Shown: positions 1 through 8,942 of the stretch, in pieces | How the letters are laid out: the number at the start of each line of letters is the position of its first letter | Numbering within the stretch: the first letter of the stretch is position 1 | Assembly: GCF_007747445.1 (NCBI RefSeq) | Contig: NZ_CP036425.1 | Location: 310,001 to 374,000 of the forward strand | Source of the DNA: Poriferisphaera corsica | Lineage (GTDB): Bacteria > Planctomycetota > Phycisphaerae > Phycisphaerales > Phycisphaeraceae | DNA: 64,000 nucleotides | Direction: 5' to 3' | Notes under the pieces: model-generated | What the model was told of the DNA's origin: nothing | Database searches by the model: none | The model's input: only the letters and a program-made list of their open reading frames with translations | Program-made: the position numbers and the translations under genes

Positions 1-1
1 T

Positions 2-454
2 GAGATTGAGGTTGAGCGGATGGTTGCGAGACGGATGGGTGAAAGGGTTCGGCTTGCGGTGGAGTTAAAGCGGACGGAGCGTCGTAAGCTTACAGATGCG
101 GAGCATTTGGCGGTTGTGGGGCGTGATTTAAGTATTTATTTAGATGATCCGTATACGTTTTACTTTAGAGCGAATGCTACTTTTGGTGATGATGAAGTGG
201 TGATGTTTCATTTTAGTAATACATCAAAAAATGCGAAGGTGAGGCAGGAGGGGAATGTGATTACGCGGGTGAGTCGGTATATTTATTACTGCGATGTGGA
301 ATCGTTGGATCCTGGGATAGGAAGTGCGCGTATTGAAATGAACAGCGGGCTTAAGGCTGGAGGTTATTCGAGATCGCGAAAGCTGTGCTGGAAAGGCTCG
401 CTATCGATGGGCGTTGTTGAGGTGGAGAGGTGGGATTTGATTGGGAGTGAGTGA
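2..454 (+). CDS. hypothetical protein, C-terminal part (cut by window edge)
   Basis: The reading frame is already open at the left edge: codons from base 2 have no stop before the first ATG at 20, so this is probably the C-terminal part of a longer gene. About 150 residues are visible. There is no transmembrane segment and no motif I can assign. A central stretch (YTFYFRANATFGDDE, then repeated alternating hydrophobics) suggests beta strands. It ends 45 bases before the ATG of the next gene on the same strand, so the two may be co-transcribed. I do not recognise the family. Confidence 0.5.
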   Translation, partial: EIEVERMVARRMGERVRLAVELKRTERRKLTDAEHLAVVGRDLSIYLDDPYTFYFRANATFGDDEVVMFHFSNTSKNAKVRQEGNVITRVSRYIYYCDVESLDPGIGSARIEMNSGLKAGGYSRSRKLCWKGSLSMGVVEVERWDLIGSE

Positions 455-499
455 TGGGTGCAATGGTGTTTCGCTTGTGTGTGATTGCAAGAGGTCGCG

Positions 500-1546
500 A
501 TGATAAGATTTTTGGAAAGATATCTGGATGTTGTTTGGTTCCTTGGGTTGAATTTATATTTGCCTTTGCTGGTAGCGGGGTGTGCGCTGATTTGGTTTGG
601 GGTGTTTGGTGGCAGTCGGAAGTCGGGGGTGAGCTGCAAAGACTGCGGTGAGGATTTGAGTGGGGAGGTGCCGGAGGAGTTGGAGGCATGTCCGGGATGT
701 GGAGTGAGCTTAAGTTGGCGGCGTATCAAAATTGAGCGACGGGCGAAGTATCACTTGGTTGCTTTGGGAGTTTTTGTTTTGGTTGTTCCATTGGTAATTG
801 GGTATGCGGTTGCGAAGAGAGAGTATGAGAATGAGATTGAGTCTTCATGGGGAGCGCGGCTGATCTATCGGGATCATGCATATTTGGCGGGGAATTTGAA
901 TGATATCCTGGCAGAGGCGGAGAGCGATTACTACAGGACATTGATTTGGGAACGCGTGGTTGGTCGGATTCAGGAAGATGAGTTTGATCGTGTGCAGCTT
1001 GAGGCGATTGGTGAGGTTTTGGTTGAGAAGGTTGATATCTGTCGTGAGGAAGGAGTAGTTCTCCCAGATTGGTTACGGGAGGTCATATCGGTTTACTTAA
1101 GGAATGATAGGATTTCGGATGAGCTGTTGGCGAAGTTGGCGGTAGCTGCGGTTGACGTTGATTTTGAGCCGCAAGTTAAAGTGATTTGTAAATATAAGGG
1201 AGTGAGTGATTGGAGTTTAACGGCTTATTCGGGGGTTTCGGAATCTATATGGATTGACGATGACGTGTTTGATGTTGTTTGGTTTATTGAAGATTTTGAA
1301 GTGGAGGGAGCAACCTATCGTGAGTTGGATTATTGGGGGAGAGGTGAATTTCATTTAACATTGCAGGGAAAAAAGAATGATGATATTACGCTGAGGTATC
1401 GGCTTCGCGGGCGATTCGTTCGTCCTGAACAGCGTATTGCGTTGATCCACGATGGAACGGGGTTAGAGTTTAATGATTTGCATGATGATTACTATCGATA
1501 TGAGTTTGTGTTTGAGGTGCCGATTAAGCTAGTTAAGACGCGTTGA
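500..1546 (+). CDS. membrane protein with a zinc-ribbon-like knuckle
   Basis: Hypothetical protein of about 348 residues. A hydrophobic segment at roughly residues 14-38 is followed by two CxxC knuckles (C46/C49 and C64/C67, CKDC and CPGC), typical of a small zinc ribbon, and then a second hydrophobic segment at about 85-105. The remaining 240 residues are acidic and probably extracytoplasmic or cytoplasmic depending on topology; I see no catalytic motif there. I chose the ATG at 500 over the TTG at 485 because an AAGAGG Shine-Dalgarno sits just upstream of 500. The stop lies 9 bases from the convergent U32 gene, with no visible terminator between. Function unknown. Confidence 0.7.
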   Translation: MIRFLERYLDVVWFLGLNLYLPLLVAGCALIWFGVFGGSRKSGVSCKDCGEDLSGEVPEELEACPGCGVSLSWRRIKIERRAKYHLVALGVFVLVVPLVIGYAVAKREYENEIESSWGARLIYRDHAYLAGNLNDILAEAESDYYRTLIWERVVGRIQEDEFDRVQLEAIGEVLVEKVDICREEGVVLPDWLREVISVYLRNDRISDELLAKLAVAAVDVDFEPQVKVICKYKGVSDWSLTAYSGVSESIWIDDDVFDVVWFIEDFEVEGATYRELDYWGRGEFHLTLQGKKNDDITLRYRLRGRFVRPEQRIALIHDGTGLEFNDLHDDYYRYEFVFEVPIKLVKTR

Positions 1547-1555
1547 TGTTTGGGG

Positions 1556-2818
1556 TTAGTTGGCTGCTGGTTTCATGTAGTAGAAGGAGTCGGAGCGGCG
1601 GACACGGTTGGGGAGCTTGAGAGAGAAGCGGGAGCCTTGCGGGGCGGTTTGGACAGATTGTTCGTCGACGCGAAGTTCGGTGATGATGCCTTCGAGTACG
1701 CCGGTGGTTGGGCCGATGATGGCGAACTTGTCGCCGACGGAGATGGGAGCGGCTTGGGCGTGGATTTCAGCGACGTTTAGTTTGGTGAAGAAGTTGGTGA
1801 CGGGGCCAACGATGGTTTTGGTGTGCGTGGCTTTTGAACCGTATTTTTTCGACCATTCTTGAGGCTTGCCGAGATAGTAGCCGGTGGAGAGGTCGCGGTT
1901 GTAGACGGTTTTGAGGTCAGTGAAGAGAGATTCGACGAAGTCTTTGTTGTAGGTATTGTTTCGGAGTGCGGTGAGTGCTTTGCGGTATGCGGTGATGACG
2001 GTGTGTACGTATTCGGGGGCGCGGCCGCGACCTTCGACTTTGAGAACGGAGATGCCAGAGGCGATGACCTGATCGAGGATGTCGATGACGGCGATATCGG
2101 AGGGTGAAAAGACGAAGTTGTTGTCGAGGGTCATTTCTTGGCCGGTGTCTGTGTCGGTGACTTTGTAGGAACGTCGGCAGAGCTGGCGGCAGGCACCACG
2201 ATTGGCGGAGAGACCTTCGTGATAGAGCGACATGGAGCAGCGGCCAGAGGTGGCGATACAGAGCGCGCCGTGGGCAAAGGCTTCGAGTTCCATGAGGTGT
2301 CCGGTGTTTCCTAATAGATGGTTAGACTGGATTTGTTCATGGATGACACGGATTTTAGAGAGGGAACATTCGCGTGCGAGGACGACGCGTTCGCAGTGAG
2401 GTGCGTAGAAGCTAAGCGCTTGATAATTGGAGATGGAAAGTTGAGTGGAGAGGTGGACGGGTAGGTCGAGATCTTTGGCGATCTGGAGGATGGCCATATC
2501 TGCGAGGATGACGGCGTCGACGTTGTTGGCTTTGGCTTGTGTGAGGATTTCACGGGCTTTGTCGAGTTCGTTGTCGTAGACAACAGTGTTGAGAGCGAGA
2601 TAGGCTTTGATGGGTTTGCCGGAATGGACGGCGGGTGCGGCTTTGACACGGGCCATGATCTCGGGGAGGTCGGTGGTGTCGAAGGATCTACGTGCGACAG
2701 AGCGCATATTGAGGTTGCCGAGGCCGAAGTAGATGGCGTCTGCGCCGGCGTTGATGGCTGCTTGTAGTGAGGGGAAGCAGCCTGCGGGTGCGAGGAGTTC
2801 GACGTGTGAGGTGTCCAT
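1556..2818 (-). CDS. peptidase U32 family protein (TrhP/YegQ-like)
   Basis: Member of the U32 family. Its characterised bacterial members are iron-sulfur, prephenate-dependent RNA hydroxylation enzymes (TrhP for tRNA wobble uridine, RlhA for 23S rRNA) rather than true proteases. The N-terminus (VELLAPAGCFPSLQAAINAG) and the AGADAIYFG strand start the TIM-like barrel. The U32 signature is at residues 178-196 (ELEAFAHGALCIATSGRCS), with C187, C194 and C210/C214 as likely cluster ligands. The length of 420 is close to TrhP and much shorter than RlhA, so a tRNA role is the better guess. AAGGA lies 7 bases before the ATG. It is convergent with the upstream zinc-ribbon gene. Confidence 0.9.
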   Translation of the reverse strand: MDTSHVELLAPAGCFPSLQAAINAGADAIYFGLGNLNMRSVARRSFDTTDLPEIMARVKAAPAVHSGKPIKAYLALNTVVYDNELDKAREILTQAKANNVDAVILADMAILQIAKDLDLPVHLSTQLSISNYQALSFYAPHCERVVLARECSLSKIRVIHEQIQSNHLLGNTGHLMELEAFAHGALCIATSGRCSMSLYHEGLSANRGACRQLCRRSYKVTDTDTGQEMTLDNNFVFSPSDIAVIDILDQVIASGISVLKVEGRGRAPEYVHTVITAYRKALTALRNNTYNKDFVESLFTDLKTVYNRDLSTGYYLGKPQEWSKKYGSKATHTKTIVGPVTNFFTKLNVAEIHAQAAPISVGDKFAIIGPTTGVLEGIITELRVDEQSVQTAPQGSRFSLKLPNRVRRSDSFYYMKPAAN

Positions 2819-2952
2819 GGGAGATCCTTGGGGTAAAGCTGTGGAAAAAGCTGGAAGTGTATTGTAAACGAGGTTGGGTGCGAGTTTAAGCTGGGTGATG
2901 GGGGAGGGGAGGATAGGGATAAGTGGGTGGAAGTACGGTTGGTAGGGGCGTG

Positions 2953-2982
2953 TTGCAAGGGTTTATGGGGAGGTGCTATAAT
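2953..2982 (+). promoter_or_regulatory. sigma-70-type promoter of tRNA-Gly
   Basis: TTGCAA (2953-2958), an 18-base spacer and a perfect TATAAT (2977-2982), ending 13 bases before the tRNA 5' end. This is the clearest housekeeping promoter in the window. Confidence 0.8.
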
Positions 2983-2995
2983 CTTGGCCGAACTA

Positions 2996-3068
2996 GCGGG
3001 TGTAACTCAATTGGTAGAGTGTCAGCCTTCCAAGCTGAATGTTGAGAGTTCGAGTCTCTTCACCCGCT
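2996..3068 (+). tRNA. tRNA-Gly (anticodon TCC)
   Basis: Full cloverleaf. The acceptor GCGGGTG (2996-3002) pairs with CACCCGC (3061-3067), with discriminator T at 3068. The anticodon stem is TCAGC/GCTGA (3022-3026 / 3034-3038) around the loop CTTCCAA, with TCC at 3029-3031. The T arm contains GTTCGAGTC. CCA is not encoded. It reads GGA and GGG glycine codons, which are heavily used in the Gly-rich genes of this window. Confidence 0.97.
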
Positions 3069-3084
3069 TTAATAGGATGGATGG

Positions 3085-3112
3085 AAAACGCTGAGGTAAT
3101 CAGCGTTTTTTT
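3085..3112 (+). terminator. rho-independent terminator after tRNA-Gly
   Basis: AACGCTG, a 7-base loop, CAGCGTT, then a run of seven T. It begins 17 bases after the tRNA 3' end. Confidence 0.85.
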
Positions 3113-3135
3113 AATGCGCGTTTTGGGTGCGGGGG

Positions 3136-3166
3136 AAAGAAAAAGAGGCATGCGTTTGCATGCCTC
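3136..3166 (-). terminator. rho-independent terminator of the 3206-4135 gene
   Basis: Perfect 9-bp stem GAGGCATGC / GCATGCCTC with a GTTT loop (3145-3166), followed on the minus strand by TTTTTCTTT. It lies 40 bases past the stop of the leftward gene. Confidence 0.8.
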
Positions 3167-3205
3167 AAAGCGTAGAAAGAACAGGATATCTGGGGGAATA
3201 GAGGT

Positions 3206-4135
3206 TTATTTGTTTAGATTTTGCTCTGCATTTGCCGTGGAGGTGTTGGATCGTTGGGATTGAGAGTTGAGGTACTTAGCAAGTTGTATGGGTTTGTCGG
3301 TGTTGATGAGTTGTATGCCGGACTGGTAGAGGAGCTGCCACATTTTCGTGGAGTCAGGAGTGGCCCAGATACGGGCGATTCGTCCTTTCTGGTGGGCGGC
3401 GCTTTTGAAATCGGTTAATGCGATGAGGATATCGTTGGGGTTTTGACTGCCAACGGATTTGAGGAATTCTGAAAAGGAAGTGGAGATCATGGGCATGAGA
3501 TGAGCAGGGGCTTGTGAGTGGTAGTCGGTGCTGTATCGTCCGTCGATACCGACAAATCGTTCTGTAGCTTTCGAGATTTGCTTCACAGGACGCTGGCCGG
3601 AGGCGACAACGATGACGGGGGCTGGGGTGATCGTTGTTTTTTCGTTGTCGATGGCGACGTGACGAAAGAGGTTTGGGTATTGTGCGAGCTGTTTTTCGAG
3701 TGTTTGCCAGCATTTGAGGCCGTCGTTTTTGAAGTCAACCATAAGGATGAGGGGGAGGCCGGATGTTCGGACTTGGCCGCCGAATGGATGTTCAGTGTCG
3801 ATGCTGCCATGTTTTTTGAAATGCTTATTGAGTGGATCGAGGTATAGTTTTTTGAGGGTCCGGCTAGGTTTGATCTCATCGCGACTGTGTGCGACATAGA
3901 GTTCACCATCTTTGTGAAAGATATCAGCTTCGATGCTGAACATATTGGCTTTTAGAGCATAGTGAAGTGGGTTGCGTTGGTAGTAATCATTATGGCTGTG
4001 ACCAAGAGATTGTTTGAGAAAAAGTCGGCCTTGCTTGTCGCTGGTGACGGGAGATTCGTTGTTGGCATTACTAGTATTAGTTGATAATGAGATAAATAGT
4101 AATACAGCAGATATTAGAGTGATCAGTTTTTTCAT
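3206..4135 (-). CDS. secreted PI-PLC/GDPD-like protein (AIM6 type)
   Basis: Predicted exported protein of 309 residues with a clear signal peptide (residues 1-24, ending near SNA-N). The diagnostic block is GHSHNDYYQRNPLHYALKAN at 45-64, followed by SIEADIF (E69, D71) and LYVAHS (H83). This is the pattern of the phosphatidylinositol-phospholipase-C/glycerophosphodiesterase-like family that includes yeast AIM6. The metal/acid-base residues H46, H48, E69, D71 and H83 are all present, so a phosphodiesterase activity on an exported substrate is likely but unproven. It follows another phosphodiesterase gene on the same strand after a 31-base gap, suggesting an operon for phosphodiester scavenging. 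The C-terminal 30 residues are Asn/Ser-rich. Confidence 0.8.
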   Translation of the reverse strand: MKKLITLISAVLLFISLSTNTSNANNESPVTSDKQGRLFLKQSLGHSHNDYYQRNPLHYALKANMFSIEADIFHKDGELYVAHSRDEIKPSRTLKKLYLDPLNKHFKKHGSIDTEHPFGGQVRTSGLPLILMVDFKNDGLKCWQTLEKQLAQYPNLFRHVAIDNEKTTITPAPVIVVASGQRPVKQISKATERFVGIDGRYSTDYHSQAPAHLMPMISTSFSEFLKSVGSQNPNDILIALTDFKSAAHQKGRIARIWATPDSTKMWQLLYQSGIQLINTDKPIQLAKYLNSQSQRSNTSTANAEQNLNK

Positions 4136-4166
4136 AATATTTTCTTAGTGAATAATTGTCGTTGGA

Positions 4167-5027
4167 TTAGTTGTGTTTCTGGTTGTTTGAATGATTTTGC
4201 TGGCTTAAAAGATCATGTTCGATATTAATTAAGTTGCGAGGATGATTGGTGTTGAACATGTCGCAATTAAGTTGGATTGCGCGGCTGAATGCGTACTCAT
4301 CGTTTCGCGTGGTGTAGACCATTGCTTTCATGTTGAGCGAGTGTATTTTTTCAATCAGAGGACGAGTGAGGTTTTCTGCTCGCACTTCAATGATTTCAGG
4401 ACGGTATTGATTGTAAACTTCGATTAGTTTTTCTACAGAATGTGCATTCATCTTGAGTTGATATTCTGGAGCGATACGGCGGATTTCACGAATGATTTTC
4501 TCAGAGTTTGACCAATAGAATATTTGGTCCGACATTTTAGTTTCTTCGATGATTTGGATGAAAGTGATCGGGTCGACGTCCTTGATATCAATATAAACTT
4601 TAATGTGTCCACGTGCCCATTGAAGGAAATTTCGAAGGCGGGGGATACTTTCACCTTTATATTTATCGTCAAACCATAAGCCTGCATCGATTTGATCAAT
4701 TTGATCGGAATGAAGTTTATTGAATGAGATTTTCTTGTCGGAGAACTTTTCGATTGAAAGATCATGTATTAGATAGATAATGCCATCGGCTGATGTGCGA
4801 ATATCAATTTCGATAAAATCGAGATTCCATTTGTGGCAAAATTTAGCTGCTGCAAAAGTATTTTCTGGAGCAATATTATTAGCACCACGATGCGCGACGA
4901 TTGCGATTTTTGCATTAGGATGACGGTCGGGAGCGCCGAGGTTGCTTGGTTGCTTTGCACTTGTTTGAGAGATTAACAGCAATGTTATGCATAAACAGCG
5001 TATCAATTGGAATGTTGCATTTTTCAT
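4167..5027 (-). CDS. glycerophosphodiester phosphodiesterase family protein
   Basis: Exported GDPD of 286 residues that would hydrolyse glycerophosphodiesters to glycerol-3-phosphate and alcohol. A signal peptide spans roughly 1-24. The GDPD signature is intact: VAHRGANNIAPENT (H46, R47, E56, N57), IEIDIRTSADG (E73, D75) and LIHD (H88, D89). A TIM-barrel lysine/aspartate strand (VYIDIKD) and a C-terminal FNTNHPRNL also match the family. No strong Shine-Dalgarno is visible. It lies upstream of and close to the AIM6-like gene, so the two are probably co-expressed. It is richer in A+T than the genes to the right of 19.8 kb. Confidence 0.9.
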   Translation of the reverse strand: MKNATFQLIRCLCITLLLISQTSAKQPSNLGAPDRHPNAKIAIVAHRGANNIAPENTFAAAKFCHKWNLDFIEIDIRTSADGIIYLIHDLSIEKFSDKKISFNKLHSDQIDQIDAGLWFDDKYKGESIPRLRNFLQWARGHIKVYIDIKDVDPITFIQIIEETKMSDQIFYWSNSEKIIREIRRIAPEYQLKMNAHSVEKLIEVYNQYRPEIIEVRAENLTRPLIEKIHSLNMKAMVYTTRNDEYAFSRAIQLNCDMFNTNHPRNLINIEHDLLSQQNHSNNQKHN

Positions 5028-5121
5028 TTGAATTACCGTTCAATATTTTGAAACAAGAGGAAAGACATTACATACTCGTTAGAACATGCAATGTCTCAAG
5101 GGGTGTTGCTGGCCCATTTAA

Positions 5122-5931
5122 TTAGTTGTTCCAGTATTGTGGGAAATTAGCCCATTTGTCGTTTTCGTAGGCGATGTATTCGCTTTGTGTGGTGTCCATT
5201 TCATCGACATGGCCATCAACAAAGACAACATGTGAACCACCACCGTTCATGACGCCGCCAACATCACTATGTGAGACGGAGTAGCTGTGTGGGTTCTTGC
5301 CCACATAACGGTTTGAAGGGTTGTGGTATGTTGCTAGGGTATCTTGGTCAGGCCAACGATCGACGACGAATCGGCCGTCATTCATAGCAGTACCGTAGAC
5401 GGGATGTTTCCATGGGTTTTCTTCGACGAACATGCCGATTTGGGTAGTCTTTTTGACCATAGAAGCACGAAGAGGTCTTTCGTTGTAAGGTTTGTATGCA
5501 TCTACGCTTTTATAGCAGAGCGTGCTGTTAAATGTATAGCTGTAGGAGACTCCATTTTCAGGTATTTGATTGGCTACATAATCTTCGACGTAATCGCGGA
5601 AGATAGGACAAATCATTGTTTCCTCACGGGCTTCAGAGATATATGGAAGAAGAACGCTTTGATCTATAAGATTCGTTTTGACACGGCGGCCGACAGGTGG
5701 TGAGTTCCAGTTGCCGGGAAGTAGATCAGTGTATGATCCGAAGAAATCATCGTTGTTAACGGTATATGCGTGGAGTGCTAAGCCGAGTGACCGGATGTTC
5801 GATTTGCATTTTAAGTTGACAGCGGTTTCGCGGGCTTTACCCAGAGCGGGAAGAAGGATACCGATTAATAGCGCGATGATACTGATGACGACGAGGAGTT
5901 CGATGAGTGTGAATGCTTTACGTTGTTGCAT
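5122..5931 (-). CDS. prepilin-type N-terminal cleavage/methylation domain protein
   Basis: Planctomycete pseudopilin-like protein of 269 residues. Residues 5-17 ([13 protein letters not shown]) are the prepilin peptidase/methylation site and the start of the long hydrophobic helix. The C-terminus has the H-x9-DG-like strand [14 protein letters not shown] common in this planctomycete family. I start at the ATG at 5931 because AAGG is about 9 bases upstream and methylation motifs normally sit within the first ten residues; upstream codons would place it too deep. It is probably exported by the type II secretion / pilus machinery and exposed at the cell surface; specific role unknown. Short neighbours and its own position suggest independent transcription. 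Confidence 0.9.
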   Translation of the reverse strand: MQQRKAFTLIELLVVISIIALLIGILLPALGKARETAVNLKCKSNIRSLGLALHAYTVNNDDFFGSYTDLLPGNWNSPPVGRRVKTNLIDQSVLLPYISEAREETMICPIFRDYVEDYVANQIPENGVSYSYTFNSTLCYKSVDAYKPYNERPLRASMVKKTTQIGMFVEENPWKHPVYGTAMNDGRFVVDRWPDQDTLATYHNPSNRYVGKNPHSYSVSHSDVGGVMNGGGSHVVFVDGHVDEMDTTQSEYIAYENDKWANFPQYWNN

Positions 5932-5975
5932 TTTTATTAGCCTTGATGAATAAAGGTTCGTTTTTTGATTGATAT

Positions 5976-6008
5976 AAAAAAACCTCTGAGGCAATTAAGC
6001 CTCAGAGG
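5976..6008 (-). terminator. rho-independent terminator of the LamG/dockerin/PEP-CTERM gene
   Basis: Perfect 10-bp stem CCTCTGAGGC / GCCTCAGAGG (5983-6008), followed on the minus strand by seven T. It lies between the stop of the 924-residue gene and the start region of the pseudopilin gene. Confidence 0.85.
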
Positions 6009-6020
6009 TGTGGGTTATGA

Positions 6021-8795
6021 TTAAGCATGTTTTCTACGGATAGCGGCAAGTGAGCCGAGCGAAAGTAGTATGAGTGTGCTTGGTTCAGGAACAGCAATGA
6101 GATGTGGGAAGAGGTCGGCAGCTGTGAGATTGGTGCCGTTGGAAGTGTTAAAATTAACTGCGACAACATTGAGATCTATAGCGTCAACTACGCCGTCACC
6201 ATTAAAGTCACCAGTGTCCCAGCTAACATTATCTTTTCCGAAATTAACGGCGATAGTGTTCAAATCGAGAGCATCGATGAGACCATCTAAGTTGGCATCA
6301 CCAAACTGATAGACTTTGGTTGCTTCAACGAGGATTTGCTTGTTGGCATCGTCGTAGATGACATTCCATTCGACACCGTCGATTTCTGCACCAGATATGG
6401 TTGTGAATTGGTCGAAGCGTGTGCCGTTGTATTCGATGATTGAGATTTGTGTGCCAACTGATGTGCGATAATCGTTGAGATTACGGTCAATGTCGATAAT
6501 GAGATCGGTATCGAAGATGGAGACATCGCCAGTGAGCGTGATTCCTTCAGTCACAGTGCCGCCAAGGACATTGATTGCCGTGTGCGTATCGCCGGTGAGT
6601 GCAATTTCGAAAGCACTTGTGCCAGTACTATCACCGTTGAAGTCGCCACCGAAGTAAAGATCGCCGTTGATGTTAATGTTTGCGGAATCACCTTTGGTGC
6701 GAAGTTTTGCAGAGCCTTCGAGGCCGATGACAAGATCGCGGTTGATCGAGAGACTGCCGCCCTCAATATTGAGTAAGCCGACACCGGTCTCTTTGTTACC
6801 CATGATGAGGTCACCGCCAGCTTCGGCGAATGAACTGTTGCCGCTGAGATCGGAACTCATACCAAAGCTGATTGGAGCATCACCTCGAACGATAAGTGAG
6901 CCATCGATGAGATTATAGGTACCCGTACCTGCATGGCCGATAATGGCTTCACGACCAACGGATAGAGTTGAATTTATGCCGGTTTGATTGACTGTACCGC
7001 TGCCGTTTTTATGAGCGCCAACATAGAGGCGGTGCTCGTCATTAATTTTTTTGCGTGTGTGCGTATCGCCAACATTGCCACCGACGTCCGCATTGTAGAT
7101 GTAAGCGCCGATATTGATATTGACAGCATCCTCAATGTTAAGTGAAGCGATACCAGACTCTTTGATATTATCTTTGCCGCCAACCATCATTTGATTGCCA
7201 ACTTCGATGTTAGCGTTCCCGGCGAATGTTGCATTGATTGTGGTGTTGTTACTGTCTGCAATGGTGAAGCGATTTTCGACTTGAAGAAGCGCGTGCCCAT
7301 GGATATCGATTGAGCCAGTGCCGTTGTCGGATGAACCAGCACGAAAATCGTCGCCAATGCGGAGGACGGCGTTGTCTGTCATTTTGAGATGACCATCACC
7401 TTTGTCGAGATACAAGTCGTTTGCAACACGGACTTCTGAGTTGCCAGACATATCGAGAGTCCCTTTACCGAAGCCTGCTTCAGAACGGCCGCGGCCAATC
7501 GCGAGATCATCACCGGTGTTGTCGTTAGTTTTAAACCAGCCACTTTCAAACTGTGAATCCTGTTCCCATCCACCAATCTGAAAGAGGCCGCCGGTCATGA
7601 TGTAGCTCGCTTCAACGTTTTCACCATTTGCAATATCAAAATCGTTGTTGTTGCCAGCGTGGATGAGCGTACCGCCAGATTGTTCGATGACCCCGTTCTC
7701 GCCGCGGCCAACACCACTTGCGAGTGCGTTTGAAAGTTTTATGGTTCCGCCGGAGATAATTAGTTTGCCTTCACCTGTGTTTCCTACATTGATGTATTGG
7801 TTAGTGCCAACTTCGATCGCATCGATATCCAGATTGCCAGAGCTAAAAGTGACCGTACCGTTGTTGCCGATATAGACGATATCGCTGGCAGTTGGTTTGT
7901 CGATATTCCAGCCTGTGTCAGTGTCAAAGGTTCCTGTAGCGTTATCTGCTGCCCAATAGGCGAGGTTGGCCTCATCAATAGCGGTCGCGGTATCAAGGAT
8001 ATTGAGTCGCTGATCAATGTCTGCTTGCGTAAGAGCTGTGTTATAGAATGCAACCTCATCGATATCACCAGACCAAACACGTCCGTTACGTTGCGCGTTC
8101 GCGCCGATCAGAACGTTGAATTCTGAGAGGCCTACATTGCGGCCAGGTGAAAATGTTTTGCTTGTTGCAGTCCGATCAAAGTAGGTTGTTTGGATGCCAT
8201 TGATGAAGTCATAGGTCATGGCAATGTAGTGCCAATTACCGTTGTTCATATCGTTGAGTGAGTTTGAAATTTCACTCTTGCTCCCATTACCATCGGTAGC
8301 GGCGCCTTGAACGCCAGTACTACTGCTGTTACGGGCGAGACGCCACGAGTTGTCGCCTTTCGTAATGATGCCGGTCCATGATCCATCCGGGAGCGTGTCG
8401 GTACGTATCATTGCCTCGATCGTGAATGAGCCTTGCATATCATAGTTAGAGGTAGCCGAGGCACCGGAGTTTAGAAGTTCCACATAGTTTGTATCGGCGG
8501 CGTCTGTAGGGCTGCCAGAGAAAGTGCCCGCGTAACCGACATGTCCGAGTACAGAATCGACTGTACCAACAACGGTACCGTTAGTTCTACCTGAAACTTG
8601 ATTAACAACAGTTGATAGAGAACCAGATGTTCCAAGATCTTCAAAGTTCCAGTAGTCGATTAGCCCATTAGTGTTGGTGATTAGGTTTTGATAATCCAAT
8701 GTCAGGTCGGCTTGGGCTTGTGGTATAAGTGCAGTGGCTGCAATAAATGCTGACAATAAATGTTTTGTTTTAAAACAAAAATAGGTAGATCGCAT
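6021..8795 (-). CDS. LamG-domain, dockerin-like, PEP-CTERM surface protein
   Basis: Exported protein of 924 residues. It has a signal peptide (about 1-29), then a LamG/concanavalin-like jelly roll (about 35-265: DYWNFEDLG near its start, SFTIEAMIRTD, GDIDEVAFYNTALT). A long beta-helix region of autotransporter-type repeats (GNIEV, GTGTYNL and similar) follows. Near the end are two EF-hand-like dockerin repeats, DANLDGLIDALDLNTIAVNF and DFNGDGVVDAIDLNVVAVNF. The tail is a PEP-CTERM sorting signal: VPEPST, a hydrophobic helix, then RRKHA. Carbohydrate or glycan binding at the surface is inferred. AAGGAG lies 7 bases before the ATG. It sits just downstream of the sigma/FecR pair and may be in its regulon. 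Confidence 0.85.
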   Translation of the reverse strand: MRSTYFCFKTKHLLSAFIAATALIPQAQADLTLDYQNLITNTNGLIDYWNFEDLGTSGSLSTVVNQVSGRTNGTVVGTVDSVLGHVGYAGTFSGSPTDAADTNYVELLNSGASATSNYDMQGSFTIEAMIRTDTLPDGSWTGIITKGDNSWRLARNSSSTGVQGAATDGNGSKSEISNSLNDMNNGNWHYIAMTYDFINGIQTTYFDRTATSKTFSPGRNVGLSEFNVLIGANAQRNGRVWSGDIDEVAFYNTALTQADIDQRLNILDTATAIDEANLAYWAADNATGTFDTDTGWNIDKPTASDIVYIGNNGTVTFSSGNLDIDAIEVGTNQYINVGNTGEGKLIISGGTIKLSNALASGVGRGENGVIEQSGGTLIHAGNNNDFDIANGENVEASYIMTGGLFQIGGWEQDSQFESGWFKTNDNTGDDLAIGRGRSEAGFGKGTLDMSGNSEVRVANDLYLDKGDGHLKMTDNAVLRIGDDFRAGSSDNGTGSIDIHGHALLQVENRFTIADSNNTTINATFAGNANIEVGNQMMVGGKDNIKESGIASLNIEDAVNINIGAYIYNADVGGNVGDTHTRKKINDEHRLYVGAHKNGSGTVNQTGINSTLSVGREAIIGHAGTGTYNLIDGSLIVRGDAPISFGMSSDLSGNSSFAEAGGDLIMGNKETGVGLLNIEGGSLSINRDLVIGLEGSAKLRTKGDSANININGDLYFGGDFNGDSTGTSAFEIALTGDTHTAINVLGGTVTEGITLTGDVSIFDTDLIIDIDRNLNDYRTSVGTQISIIEYNGTRFDQFTTISGAEIDGVEWNVIYDDANKQILVEATKVYQFGDANLDGLIDALDLNTIAVNFGKDNVSWDTGDFNGDGVVDAIDLNVVAVNFNTSNGTNLTAADLFPHLIAVPEPSTLILLSLGSLAAIRRKHA

Positions 8796-8942
8796 CGTCT
8801 CTTCTCCTTGATAAAAGTATAGTTGTATTAAATTACGTGATTAGTGCCTTAAAGTATCAGGTTGAAAGAACATAAAATAAAATTATGAGGCGTATATTCA
8901 GTCTTTGTCGTTTGTTTGCTAATTTAACTATCTAATGGTTAG

